Source: Girardinichthys multiradiatus (taxonomy: Eukaryota > Chordata > Actinopteri > Cyprinodontiformes > Goodeidae). From it: a stretch of 64,000 nucleotides of DNA. The translations under genes were made by a program, and so were the position numbers. The DNA lies in assembly GCF_021462225.1 (NCBI RefSeq), contig NC_061798.1, forward strand, positions 19,180,820 through 19,244,819, given 5' to 3'. Shown piece by piece: positions 34,397 to 46,100 of the stretch. Below the pieces are notes generated by a model. That model saw only the letters and a list, made by a program, of their open reading frames with translations. It was not told where the DNA came from and did not search any database. How positions within the stretch are numbered: the first letter of the stretch is position 1; every line of letters starts with the position of its first letter.

Positions 34397-34890
34397 GGCC
34401 ACTTTATTAGGTACACCTGTTCAATTGCTTGTTGACACTGTAAATTAGGTGTCTGCAAGTCAAAGCATTTAGGCATCCAGATGAGGAAAAGACGGCCTGC
34501 TGAAGGTTAAACTGGACATCAGGAATAATGAAAAAATGTGTTTTCATTTGTTTCATTTTCATACTGCCTAGTATCAACAGTTCCTGTTGGTGATGGTAGT
34601 CTCATGGTGTGAGAGATAATTTATTGGGATGCTTTGGGGCTCTTGGTACCAGTTGATCGACATCCTGGTATTGTTGCTCTATTGATGCTGACCATGCCCA
34701 TCTTTTATGTCCACAGTGCTCCAATAAGCAAATCTAGATCTCAATCCAGTAGAGGAACATGGGGATGTGGTGGGAGCAGATTTGCATCACACGGTCGACA
34801 AATCTGAAGCAATGCAGTGCTATTATGTCAACATGTTGAATTTATGCCACAAAACATTAAGAGAACTCTGACGGGAACATTAATTAACTA
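34397..34890 (+). mobile_element. short Tc1-like MITE/fossil in left arm, mirrored at about 43737-44229
   Basis: Begins ggccactttattaggtacac, the terminus of the same family as the fossil in primpol intron 3. Remnants such as ctccaataagcaaatct and gaacatggggatgtggtgg follow, and it ends near aagagaactctgacggg. Large internal deletions; non-coding. Next to it (34917-34990) ccatccatccattgtctata and tcgcagggtcacggggg form a scrap of a ubiquitous teleost repeat. Confidence 0.7.
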
Positions 34891-34990
34891 TCCACGTGTG
34901 GTGATTGAGACCTCAACCGTCCATCCATCCATTGTCTATATCATCTTATCCTCGCAGGGTCACGGGGGAGTTGGTGCTTATCTCAGACTT

Positions 34991-35505
34991 CAACCATTAC
35001 TCTGTAAATCCCTGGACCACAAAAGTGTTATATCAGGTGTGAACATGTCAGATATGCTTGGCTTTTGGAATACAAAACTAAAGAAGGATCACTTTAGTAG
35101 GTGGAATATTTATCTTAGTTTCAGATCAAATGAACAATTTTACACGTTATACTGTTTAATTGACAGAGACGGAAAAAGAAAGAACAACTAATTTTAAATC
35201 ATACGAGTGGCAAAATATTATGCCACAAAATGTTTCATGTCGGCAGATTGTGAAATTTGTTGTAAAAGTCCTGATGGTGATGTTTACAGATTTATCATCC
35301 TTCAGAACTGAGAGACTGAAGTCCAACTCTGGACAACAGTCACATCAGAAGTTTTCCTCAGGCTGAAATGAGAAAAATGACTAAGTTTGATGATAAAAAA
35401 AAACAACACAATTGTTGCTTTTACTTCCAGAAAAATAATGCCCTTTTTTACATGGTCTCTAAGTTGAAGCTCATGTCACAACACATATCTGGCTAAGTGA
35501 TAGTT
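34991..35505. other. left-arm spacer downstream of the ARTC 3' fragment
   Basis: Mirror of about 43122-43640. It includes the block around ggatgataaatctgtaaaca (read in reverse), which is homologous to 22830-22880 downstream of ARTC copy 1. No coding gene. Confidence 0.45.
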
Positions 35506-36962
35506 CTACAGATAAATGAAAAACAAGGTTACAGCCACAAGCACAGGGAGAAACGACTGGGTGGAGACCTCAGCTGCAGACCTGTGGAGATCAGAAAACA
35601 GTGAGATAAGAGATTTCTTCAATATTAAAATAATTTTTTTACCTTCACTTTTTGAGAGGGGTAAGATAGTGTTGCATCTACACACAACTACAATCAGTGC
35701 TGTTTGACCTGGTCACGTCCTACAGTGTCTTCAAGAAGTGTTCACATTCAAACATTTTCCCAATTTGTCCGACTCCAACCACAAACTTCAACACATTATT
35801 GGGATTTTATAAGATATAACACAAAGTAGTGCATTATTGTGAAGTTGAAGGAAAAGGATGCTGAACCTTCCTACAAATAAAAAACCAGACAGTATGGCGT
35901 GTATTCTTATTTAGTTCCTCTGAGTCAATGCTTTTCAGAACCACCTTTATCAGTAATTATAGCTGGAAGTATTTAGGAGTTATGTCTCTACTAGCTTTCC
36001 ACATTATCAGAATGATTGTTTTCCTCTTTATTCTTTAAAAAATAGTTTAATTTCAGTAAGATTAGAACTTCAGAACTCTGATCAGTCGGATAAAGAAAAC
36101 GCACATACAAAACTTGAGATAGTGTTTTATTACCTAACCTTGCTTTCAACTTCTACAAACTTTTCTCCCTGACTTGTCTGCTGTGTCTGTTGATTTTCAT
36201 GATGCAGTTTGTTTACTAATGTCCTCAGCAGACCTCTGAGGCATTCATAAAACAGCTGAATTTTTACTGAGATTAAATAATGTGGAATTCATGACTTTTG
36301 GAGGCCATTGGTTGCACTGGTTTTTAATTCGAGGGTATCAGATTAACAGTGGCTGATAACAGATGCTCACCACAGTTTTCAGATTATTACTTGTAAACTA
36401 TTATTTTCTTTACACTTCACAATTATGCATTACTCTGTGTTGGTCTATCACATTAAATCCTGATAAAATACATGGAAGTTGTGGCTGAGATTTGACAAAC
36501 TACTAAGAAGTTAATTGACTAACCACACCATTATAAGACCACTGAAATGATTATTGCATACAAATAATGGGCTGAATCTGGTTTGAATTGTTGAAGAGAT
36601 TCATTAATAAACAGAAAACACATTCTTTACAACTTTAAGGAAAAATTAAATGCAGTTGATAAATTTTTCCTCCGAAACACATAACTGATTGCCAGGATTT
36701 AAATTTGTATTTATACAGGATGATAGGGCTTTATTACTTGTTACTTAAAATTATGGATTAGTGTTTGCATTATGTTAGAAATTACAATAGAATCTTTGTA
36801 TCTAATTTGACAGCAAACACATTTGTACATTGGTCTGATGAAAAGATTTCATGAAGATATCAGATGTTTTCACATTATTTTAATCTAGATATTTGGATGA
36901 AACTTTGGTGAAGACACAGCATGTCTTACCTTGTCAACATGACACAGTTGCTGTTGCTTTGC
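35506..36962 (-). pseudogene. 3' fragment of diverged ARTC gene (inverted copy in left arm)
   Basis: On the minus strand, 36962-36930 is the last 33 bases of exon 2 (gcaaagcaacagcaactgtg…), followed by a GT donor. Exon 3 is 35581-35506 (76 bases) and ends in TAG. Exon 3 encodes RSAAEVSTQSF plus a hydrophobic tail, equivalent to RSATDIPTHLF in copies 1 and 2, so it is the GPI-signal exon. Everything upstream is cut off by the transposon at 36963. It is the mirror of 41666-43121. Confidence 0.85.
35735..36510. mobile_element. Tc1-like fossil in intron of the ARTC fragment, mirrored at about 42115-42890
   Basis: Left part: caaccacaaacttcaacaca, ttattgggattttataagat, acaaagtagtgcattattgt. Right part: cacttcacaattatgcatta, ctctgtgttggtctatcaca. 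These are the ends of a widespread fish Tc1-like family in inverted orientation. The interior has traces such as ggaagtatttaggag. No coding capacity. Confidence 0.65.
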
Positions 36963-38146
36963 TACGGTGGCCGTGGGGTGCAAAACACTTTTACAAGTAC
37001 CGAAACAAATTTACATTTCAGAAAACAAATTTACATTTCAGAAAACACTTTTACATTTCAGAAAACAATTTAACAAGATGCGAAACAAATTTACATTTCA
37101 GAAAACAAATTTACATTTCAGAAAACAAATTTACATTTCAGAAAACACTTTTGCATTTCAGAAAACACTTTTACATTCCAGAAAACAAATTTACATTTCA
37201 GAAAACACTTTTACATTTCAGAAAATCAACCGGAAAGGGAATGTACCAACGCCGAGGCTGACCCGGAAGTCAGCTTCAGGGCTGCATCCTTCGGAGGCCG
37301 TATTTGTAGGCCGATTACGTTACAGCGCAGCGACAAAGGCTGTCCCAATTCATGAATCATTCCGAGCAAATGCTGCCGACAAATGTGTCCTTATTTTGCC
37401 CGATTTGAAGGATGCGTTGTGCGTTGTGAGTATCCTTCGCGGCCCATCATTTCCCATCATTCATTGCGGGTCGAAGCGGATTGGTCAAGCAGGGGAAGCC
37501 ATGGCGGACCATAGCAACAAAAGCTGTGAGTAAATTGTGGAAAATTACACTTTCTGTGACACAAATTAAGTTCTACAATGTTTTTAGTGCGGGAATATAA
37601 CTATGTAGACGTGAAATATCTGCTTGATTTATCTAGACATTGCTTAATTTCAAATGTGCTCCGACGTGTTCGGAGTTTTCCGTTCTCACCATAGTAACCG
37701 GCTCGCCTCGCCAGCCCTACCGGCGCTGAGGTGAGCTAGCCCGGTAGAGATCTGACCGGACTATCGGCCCTAAGCTCCCGCTGGCAGTCATCACAGTGAA
37801 CGTTTAACACAAGTGATTTCTAAAAGTTTATGTTATTATTTTAATTGTTACTGAAAATCGATTTAATGTTTCAGGTGATATTAAGGTTAACCAGAATAAA
37901 TGGACAGTTTTATGTAATCCAACTGTATCGCTGGAGAGTGTGATTGAGAATAAATAAGCTTTTCAATATGAATTTTTAATGAAGAAATGTGCTATATGTT
38001 TTAAACGTTTATTTATAATTCAGTTAGCATTATAATTTCTGATTCCAGGTACAATCCAGAGACAATCATGTTCAGGTAAAAAAGATGTTTGATTTAACTA
38101 GCCAATAAACAAAGAGATAGCAACTTTATGGCTAATGTATGTTGAC

Positions 38147-38183
<37 letters not shown>
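38147..38183. repeat. (TA)n microsatellite inside the transposon
   Basis: About 18 uninterrupted TA dinucleotides, just inside the left terminal repeat and absent from the right side. Such tracts readily extrude as cruciforms and vary in length. Confidence 0.9.
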
Positions 38184-38192
<9 letters not shown>

Positions 38193-38380
38193 CAACTTTA
38201 AATTTTAAGGTAGATGGGAATTATAAAGTATTTGATCCCCTCTGGCTGTTCTTAGATAATTATATAATAATGCAGTGTTTTTGGTGTATTAGTATCTACT
38301 TGCATTGATCACTTAAAATATCCAGAAGCATGCCTTAAAAATAATGTGTTTTTCCATCTCCATTCTTCCCTTTTCTTGAC

Positions 38381-39483
38381 CAGACCCCTTTACTGCAGGA
38401 TCAACCTGAGTGTCCCAGTCCTGAAACGCTTCTTCAACCAGGAGGACATCAGGCCTGATTTTCGGCTGAGCAGGGAGTCTCTGTCAGTGCTGCTTAATCT
38501 TTTGCACCAGGATAGGCAACATGGATGGGTGCTACTATTGAGACCTTGGTTTTTCTTTTCTGGCTGGCAAGTGGCACATCCTACAGAGTGGTCTGCAGAG
38601 TGTTTGGGATGCCTCGCTCTCCTGTCCATCGCATCGTCCACAGAGTTACAGAGGAGATTGTGGCTATTCGTCACCAGGTCATCTACCTTCTAAAGACCCC
38701 TGAGGACTTGAAGGCAGTGTCCCGTGAGTTTGCAGGGCTGGACGCCACAGAGTTTTTCTTAAAGCTGTGGGTGCAATTGACGGCTGCCATATCCACATCA
38801 GGTGTCCAAGCAGCCTTGATGGTCAGTGCTACAGGAACAGGAAACTCTTCCCTTCCATATTCCTGCAAGCAGTTTCTGAGAGCCATTTTATTGACATGTA
38901 TGTGGGCTGGCCTGGGTCAGTGCATGACTCTATGGTGCTCCGCCACAGCCCACTGTACAGTTTATCCTCCTCCAGGGCATTTTATCCTTGCTCATGGAGG
39001 GTACCCATGCCTCCAATATCCACTCCCCCTCATCACTCCCTACAAGAGGACAAGACAAGGTGTGGGAGCCCAGCGCTTTAACAGCCATCATTCCAAAAAC
39101 ACGCTCTATAATAGAGAACATGACTACTGTGTCAGCCAGGTATAATATTATAGATGTGATTAATTTTTGAGGGGTATAACTAATTGTAATATTTTGTGAG
39201 CACCATCTTCTAATTCTGCATTTTTCCGATTACCTCTTAGTGACGTGGCAGCCGTCAATTCAGCCAGCCCTTTAAACCCACTTGATGGACGATGACGTGG
39301 ACAGCGGAGAGAGGCATCACAAACATCTGCAGACCACCTGTGTGATGCTTCGCTCACCATCCAGAAAGACTAACCACAGGTCTCAGTTGCAGCGTCCCAT
39401 CCAAGTCTCTGACCTTGTGAGAGATTTAGCCACACCGCCAGACTTTCTGTTCAGAAAGACATCTGCCTCTTTGTTCTGTTGAA
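38381..39483 (+). pseudogene. HARBI1-like Harbinger nuclease, frameshifted
   Basis: The protein is spread over three frames. 38384-38523 gives INLSVPVLKRFFNQEDIRPD and FRLSRESLSVLLNLLHQDRQ; 38525-38745 gives FLFWLASGTSYRVVCRVFGM, PRSPVHRIVHRVTEEI and KTPEDLKAVSREFAGL; 38767-38955 gives GAIDGCHIHIRCPSS, CYRNRKLFPSIFLQAV and YVGWPGSVHDSMVLRHSPLY; about 38956-39120 gives YPPPGHFILAHGGYPCLQYP and GVGAQRFN. These are the helix-turn-helix-like and DDE-nuclease segments of HARBI1-type transposases (D in AIDG, D in VHDS, E in SIIE). At least three frame changes make it inactive. After SIIE the sequence departs from the family. The role of 39282-39483 (DDDVDSGERHHK…) is uncertain. Confidence 0.85.
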
Positions 39484-39766
39484 GAGGTTTTTCCAGGAAC
39501 TGGTCACTCAGGTTGATCCTGCTGTTGCCATTGTAAATATTTGTAGTTTTATTTTATGCCTTTTGTCTTGTAATCTTGATCTGTTTGAATGTTTTCTTCC
39601 CCCGTTCTGTTTAAAGTGCTGTTTGTATTTTTCATAATAAATTCTGTTTATAACTTTAAATGAAGTTGATGTATTGTTAGATCAAATGGAAATAACATGA
39701 GTGACAAAAACAATTTTGAAATTTATTAGAACACCTTAAAATTTTAAGAAACAATCTGAACAAAAC

Positions 39767-40706
39767 TTAATATTTCTTATGTAGCATCTTATTTTGGTGC
39801 CATTCTTTGGAAAACAGTCTGTCCATTCTCTGTGCCCTCATGTCCTCCCTGATTAAATCCATCATCTCTGTCCCTCTTTCTTTTCTGACCCCTTCCTGCT
39901 GGCTCACTGTCTTCCTTCTCCATCTGGTTGACCACCGCTCCACTTGGCCCTGGATTGTCCTCAGGGATGGAGGCAATCAGGACAGGAGGTGTTGTGGAAG
40001 GCCTCTGACCCAACACCTCATCCATAAGGACAAACCAGGGCCAAGTAGTAGCAGTGGGCTTTTCACTGACTCTCTCTCCTGACCCTGGATACTTACAATC
40101 CTAAAGTTAGATGGAATAAAAAAAAAAAAAAGAGTTGACTAAACAGAGAAATCAACAAGACTTTTAGAAATATTTTTTTATTTGTGTGTGACATGAGAAC
40201 TTCTGAACATAATCTAAATTCTTTTTTTTTTTCAAATTGTCCCACATTGTTTTGCAAGTGGGGTGACCTTCCCCTGTTGGTCCATCTTCTCCAGAATTGT
40301 CCTAAACCGAAAGAAGGATGTTAATCACTGGATGGATATTTATGAAAGTTAGAAAGATAGGAGTTATTGGAACTGGACAGAAACTGACTGCAAAGAATGT
40401 TGTTATTGTACCTCCAAGCCACGGTGGCTGAGTTTTTAGCTCCAGTAAAAATGTGGTCATTCTCACCCCTGAGCTTAATAAACTGGCCCGTCTGCTCCTT
40501 TGTACCTAAAAAAAAAAATGTGAAAATACCAAAAAAAAAACATCTTGCTTAATATCAGAGCAAAAATAAAGCCTTTTTTAATTTCACATTTGTCTTAATT
40601 TGAAGAAAATATTTCTATGTAAATGTCTAAAACAAGCTCTTTCAAACTTTTCACTTCTTTACTGAGATTCACTTACATTTGGAGGTGTATTCCTCGTCGG
40701 GTTTAC
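39767..40706 (-). pseudogene. Myb/SANT-like Harbinger accessory protein, broken
   Basis: Minus-strand exons can be followed. One ending near 40674 encodes KPDEEYTSKC. Another (about 40507-40413) encodes TKEQTGQFIKLRGENDHIF, TGAKNSATVAWR. A further one (about 40306-40230) encodes TILEKMDQQGKVTPLAKQ, then loses the frame just before what reads MWDNLKKK in the next frame. The last part (40025-39789) encodes the Pro/Ser-rich tail MDEVLGQRPSTTPPVLIA. FIKLRGENDHIFTG…VAWR…KVTP…WDNLKKK is the trihelix/Myb-like DNA-binding domain of the second Harbinger protein, which helps the nuclease reach the nucleus and the transposon ends. Confidence 0.75.
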
Positions 40707-41665
40707 CTGGAATCAGAAATTATAATGCTAACTGAATTATAAATAAACTTTTAAAACATATAGCACATTTCTTCATTAAAAATTCATATTGAAAAGCTTA
40801 TTTATTCTCAATCACACTCTCCAGCGATACAGTTGGATTACATAAAACTGACCATTTATTCTGGTTAACCTTAATATCACCTGAAATATTAAATCGATTT
40901 TCAGTAACAATTAAAATAATAACATAAACTGTTAGAAATCACTTGTGTTAAACGTTCACTGTGATGACTGCCAGCCGGAGCTTAGTGCCGATAGTCCGGT
41001 CAGATCTCTACCGGGCTAGCTCACCTCACCGCCGGTAGGGCTGGCGAGGCGAGCCGGTTACTACGCCGGGAACGGAAAACTCCGAACACGTCGGAGCACA
41101 TTTGAAATTAAGCGATGTCTAGATAAATCAAGCAGATATTTCACGTCTACATAGTTATATTCCCGCACTAAAAACATTGTAGAAGTTAATTTGTGTCACA
41201 GAAAGTGTAATTTTCCACAATTTACTCACAGCTTTTGTTGCTATGGTCCGCCATGGCTTCCCCTGCTTGACCAATCCGCTTCGACCCGCAATGAATGATG
41301 GGAAATGATGGGCCGCGAAGGATACTCACAACGCATCCTTCAAATCGGGCAAAATAAGGACACATTTGTCGGCAACATTTGCTCGGAATGATTCATGAAT
41401 TGGGACAGCCTTCGTCGCCGCGCTTTAATGTAATCGGCCTACAAATACGGCCTTCGAAGGATGCAGCCCTGAGGCTGACTTCCGGGTCAGCCTCGGCGTT
41501 GGTACATTCCTTTTCCGGTTGATTTTCTGAAATGTAAAAGTGTTTTCTGAAATGTAAATTTGTTTTAAGAAATGCAAAAGTGTTTTCTGAAATGTAAATT
41601 TGTTTTCTGAAATGTAAATTTGTTTCGGTACTTGTAAAAGTGTTTTGCACCCCACGGCCACCGTA

Positions 41666-43121
41666 GCAAAGCAACAGCAACTGTGTCATGTTGACAAGGT
41701 AAGACATGCTGTGTCTTCACCAAAGTTTCATCCAAATATCTAGATTAAAATAATGTGAAAACATCTGATATCTTCATGAAATCTTTTCATCAGACCAATG
41801 TACAAATGTGTTTGCTGTCAAATTAGATACAAAGATTCTATTGTAATTTCTAACATAATGCAAACACTAATCCATAATTTTAAGTAACAAGTAATAAAGC
41901 CCTATCATCCTGTATAAATACAAATTTAAATCCTGGCAATCAGTTATGTGTTTCGGAGGAAAAATTTATCAACTGCATTTAATTTTTCCTCAAAGTTGTA
42001 AAGAATGTGTTTTCTGTTTATTAATGAATCGCTTCAACAATTCAAACCAGATTCAGCCCATTATTTATATGCAATAATCATTTCAGTGGTCTTATAATGG
42101 TGTGGTTAGTCAATTAACTTCTTAGTAGTTTGTCAAATCTCAGCCACAACTTCCATGTATTTTATCAGGATTTAATGTGATAGACCAACACAGAGTAATG
42201 CATAATTGTGAAGTGTAAAGAAAATAATAGTTTACAAGTAATAATCTGAAAACAAGGTGAGCATCTGTTATCAGCCACTGTTAATCTGATACCCTCAAAT
42301 TAAAAACCAGTGCAACCAATGGCCTCCAAAAGTAATGAATTCCACATTATTTAATCTCAGTAAAAATTCAGCTGTTTTATGAAGGCCTCAGAGGTCTGCT
42401 GAGGACATTAGTGAACAAACTGCATCATGAAAATCAACAGACACAGCAGACAAGTCAGGGAGAAAAGTTTGTAGAAGTTGAAAGCAAGGTTAGGTAATAA
42501 AACACTATCTCAAGTTTTGGATGTGCGTTTTCTTTATCCGACTGATCAGAGTTCTGAAGTTCTAATCTTACTGAAATTAAACTATTTTGTAAAGAATAAA
42601 GAGGAAAACAATCATTCTAATAATGTGGAAAGCTAGTAGAGACATAACTCCTAAATACTTCCAGCTATAATTACTGATAAAGGTGGTTCTGAAAAGCATT
42701 GACTCAGAGGAACTAAATAAGAATACATGCCATACCGTCTGGTTTTTTATTTGTAGGAAGGTTCAGCATCCTTTTCCTTCAACTTCACAATAATGCACTA
42801 CTTTGTGTTATATCTTATAAAATCCCAATAATGTGTTGAAGTTTGTGGTTGGAGTCGGACAAATTGGGAAAATGTTTGAATGTGAACACTTCTTGAAGAC
42901 ACTGTAGGACGTGACCAGGTCAAACAGCACTGATTGTAGTTGTGTGTAGATGCAACACTATCTTACCCCTCTCAAAAAGTGAAGGTAAAAAAATTATTTT
43001 AATATTGAAGAAATCTCTTATCTCACTGTTTTCTGATCTCCACAGGTCTGCAGCTGAGGTCTCCACCCAGTCGTTTCTCCCTGTGCTTGTGGCTGTAACC
43101 TTGTTTTTCATTTATCTGTAG
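41666..43121 (+). pseudogene. 3' half of a diverged ARTC gene, 5' half cut off by the transposon
   Basis: 41666-41698 is the end of exon 2 (gcaaagcaacagcaactgtg…gacaag), followed by a GT donor. Its intron start is recognisably homologous to that of copies 1 and 2 (gtgtcttcaccaaagtttca) but with many substitutions. Exon 3 (43046-43121, 76 bases, TAG) encodes RSAAEVSTQSF and a hydrophobic GPI-type tail. The position where the transposon ends (before GCAAAG) is the same codon region where copy 3 is cut at 31313. The two halves may be one gene split by the element, or the 5' half may have been replaced by a unit-type copy later. It lies tail to tail with tacr3. Confidence 0.85.
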
Positions 43122-46100
43122 AACTATCACTTAGCCAGATATGTGTTGTGACATGAGCTTCAACTTAGAGACCATGTAAAAAAGGGCATTATTTTTCTGG
43201 AAGTAAAAGCAACAATTGTGTTGTTTTTTTTATCATCAAACTTAGTCATTTTTCTCATTTCAGCCTGAGGAAAACTTCTGATGTGACTGTTGTCCAGAGT
43301 TGGACTTCAGTCTCTCAGTTCTGAAGGATGATAAATCTGTAAACATCACCATCAGGACTTTTACAACAAATTTCACAATCTGCCGACATGAAACATTTTG
43401 TGGCATAATATTTTGCCACTCGTATGATTTAAAATTAGTTGTTCTTTCTTTTTCCGTCTCTGTCAATTAAACAGTATAACGTGTAAAATTGTTCATTTGA
43501 TCTGAAACTAAGATAAATATTCCACCTACTAAAGTGATCCTTCTTTAGTTTTGTATTCCAAAAGCCAAGCATATCTGACATGTTCACACCTGATATAACA
43601 CTTTTGTGGTCCAGGGATTTACAGAGTAATGGTTGAAGTCTGAGATAAGCACCGACTCCCCCGTGACCCTGCGAGGATAAGATGATATAGACAATGGATG
43701 GATGGACGGTTGAGGTCTCAATCACCACACGTGGATAGTTAATTAATGTTTCCGTCAGAGTTCTCTTAATGTTTTGTGGCATAAATTCAACATGTTGACA
43801 TAATAGCACTGCATTGCTTCAGATTTGTCGACCGTGTGATGCAAATCTGCTCCCACCACATCCCCATGTTCCTCTACTGGATTGAGATCTGGATTTGCTT
43901 ATTGGAGCACTGTGGACATAAAAGATGGGCATGGTCAGCATCAATAGAGCAACAATACCAGGATGTCGATCAACTGGTACCAAGAGCCCCAAAGCATCCC
44001 AATAAATTATCTCTCACACCATGAGACTACCATCACCAACAGGAACTGTTGATACTAGGCAGTATGAAAATGAAACAAATGAAAACACATTTTTTCATTA
44101 TTCCTGATGTCCAGTTTAACCTTCAGCAGGCCGTCTTTTCCTCATCTGGATGCCTAAATGCTTTGACTTGCAGACACCTAATTTACAGTGTCAACAAGCA
44201 ATTGAACAGGTGTACCTAATAAAGTGGCCATCATAAATGTTTTTAAATTAGCTCATGCATTTTTACACTAACAGACCACGGAAATGCTCATAACACTGAA
44301 GTTATTTAACTTTGAAATTAGCACCCTTTTAAGGTTTTATGGGTTCCTCATATGTAGACAACTGCTGTGTTTGATTTTGTTTTTAAAGAAAATAAGGTGC
44401 ACAAAATTCATAAAAGTTGAAGCTGTATAAACAGAATTCTTTATTAGGTATTAATAACAACCACTGATGTCTAGCACATGAGAAAGAAATTAAATGAATA
44501 TATAAATAGTTCTACAAACAATTAAAAGACTTTGTCTCAATATTTAACAAACCTCTTTAAAGGCATGACAGAAAAGCACATACATACATGATAATATACA
44601 TCTGAATGAAAAGCAGTTAGTTAGTTTTTAGTTAGTTTTGCACCAAGTTCATCACTCACTTGGAAAATGAGAAATAGGCTTTCTGGGGTTTTGCAACAGT
44701 CGAAACATGTTTTTTTTCTGCAACCTATCAGTGAGAAGAATAAAATCTATGCGTCTGAACATAAAGTGAGCAAAAATGGACTGCAGCATCCCACAGTAAA
44801 ACAAATGGGCAATGAACTAAAATAAATGAAAGGCATTCATGTGAAAATATGCTACATATCACACAAAGATGTTGATTCATTTTTGGAAATATAACTAAAC
44901 CAACTGGTATGTCATCAACCAGATTGGACTGTATTGTATCATAATTAGGACATCTTGAAATCAATGAGAGAAAATGTTTCCCCTTTGACAACACAATATA
45001 ATTCCCACATGTGGAGTATGTGTGGTAAAACCATACACATATGGACATTTTCTCACATGTGTAACATGTTTTTCCAATTGCACATTATGTTTATGAATAT
45101 TTTTGTTCATGTGCTTTTTTCATGTCCCATGTTGAGAACGTACCCATGTGTTTTGCATGTTAATACATAATAAAGTTAAGCCTAAAATTATTCATATCTC
45201 TGGCAAATTTACATTTAAAATAATTCTCATTTAACCAAGACGTTGTCACTCAGGGGAAATAAGACAGGCATCTCTCAAAAGACACAAGTATTATTTTCTT
45301 TGGGAAAAATATTTATCTGCTTTGATTTGCATTTTAAAGAAAAAACTATATGTGGAAAATGATTTATACCCATTCCAAGGATCAACCAAAAAATCTTCAT
45401 TGGCCTTACAGCAGTCAAACCCTTCCAATAATTACTGACAAGCGTTTTGCATACTTCCACTGGTATTAAGGTGATTAATCATTGGTGATGAGCTCCAGGT
45501 CTTTGAGGTTGGAAAGCATCCTAGCCATCACCCTAATCTCTAGCTTCCTTCACAGATCCTCTTTAAGATCCAAGTCGGGACTTTTGCTGGGCTGCAGAGA
45601 GTTAATTTTACTTCCAGTGAGAAGAAACATGTTGGTAAAATTAAAATATTACTCTAAAGTTAAATCTAGCAGTCGTATTAATAATGTTGAGCTTAAAGGT
45701 TTCATTTCCACAAGTGAAGCTCATTGGAAACTGGACCAGTTTGTCTTGTAAAACACCTTGACACAATATTTGTTACGGTGATTTATAGATAAGCTAAACT
45801 GAAAATGACTTGAACTCCAGATGTACAGTAACAGAACAGGATACCCTGCCTATAAAATTCACAATTTGTCTGTTTTCTTTACTTCCTACATCACTGCTGA
45901 CATTTCTTTCCAGCTTCATCCACCTTCCAGCTTCAAAACTTGAGTCGTCTCTTCAGTGTTTAGATTTTTGTAAACTTCCCTTCAAAAGTGTTAATATATA
46001 GTACAAAATAATTTTTGAATTATAATTTAATTTGAAAAAGGTTTAAAGAAAACCTTCAACAGCTTATTTTAAAATCAAATGTAGTTTTGTCAACAAAGTT

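Larger units (their letters stand above)
31499..36962. repeat. left arm of a large palindrome (inverted copy of 41666-47121)
   Basis: Read in reverse complement, this 5,464-base segment follows 41666-47121 (5,456 bases) from end to end with very few differences. Long stretches conceptually translated from each arm differ by single residues. It carries, in mirror order, the truncated tacr3 exons, Tc1-like fossils, a CACATGTG-rich patch, and the 3' end of the diverged ARTC gene. The outer edge falls inside tacr3 exon 4, with ataagag shared at the breakpoint. The inner edge is the end of the transposon at 36963. Confidence 0.95.
36963..41665. mobile_element. PIF/Harbinger-type DNA transposon with about 1-kb terminal inverted repeats
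   Basis: The ends are TACGGTGGCCGTGGGGTGC and its inverse. The inverted repeats run from 36963 to about 38051 and from about 40704 to 41665, with visible divergence (for example cgttctcaccatagtaacc against cgttcccggcgtagtaacc). Each end carries a tandem array of the 20-bp unit AAATTTACATTTCAGAAAAC and a variant with ACTTTTACATTTC. Between them lie a HARBI1-type nuclease gene (+) and a Myb/SANT-type gene (-), the two-gene content of PIF/Harbinger. A (TA)n tract lies at 38147-38183. Both genes are broken. Confidence 0.85.

Noticed and set aside
34817..35191. 124-codon open frame in both palindrome arms
   Set aside because: It crosses a decayed Tc1 end and a generic repeat (ccatccatccattgtctata). 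Its near identity in the two arms reflects the recent duplication, not selection on a protein.
36893..37533. Open frames of 120-190 codons over the transposon's left end
   Set aside because: They are translations of the 20-bp repeat ([12 protein letters not shown] repeated, in more than one frame) and not proteins. No family motif and no splice or start support.
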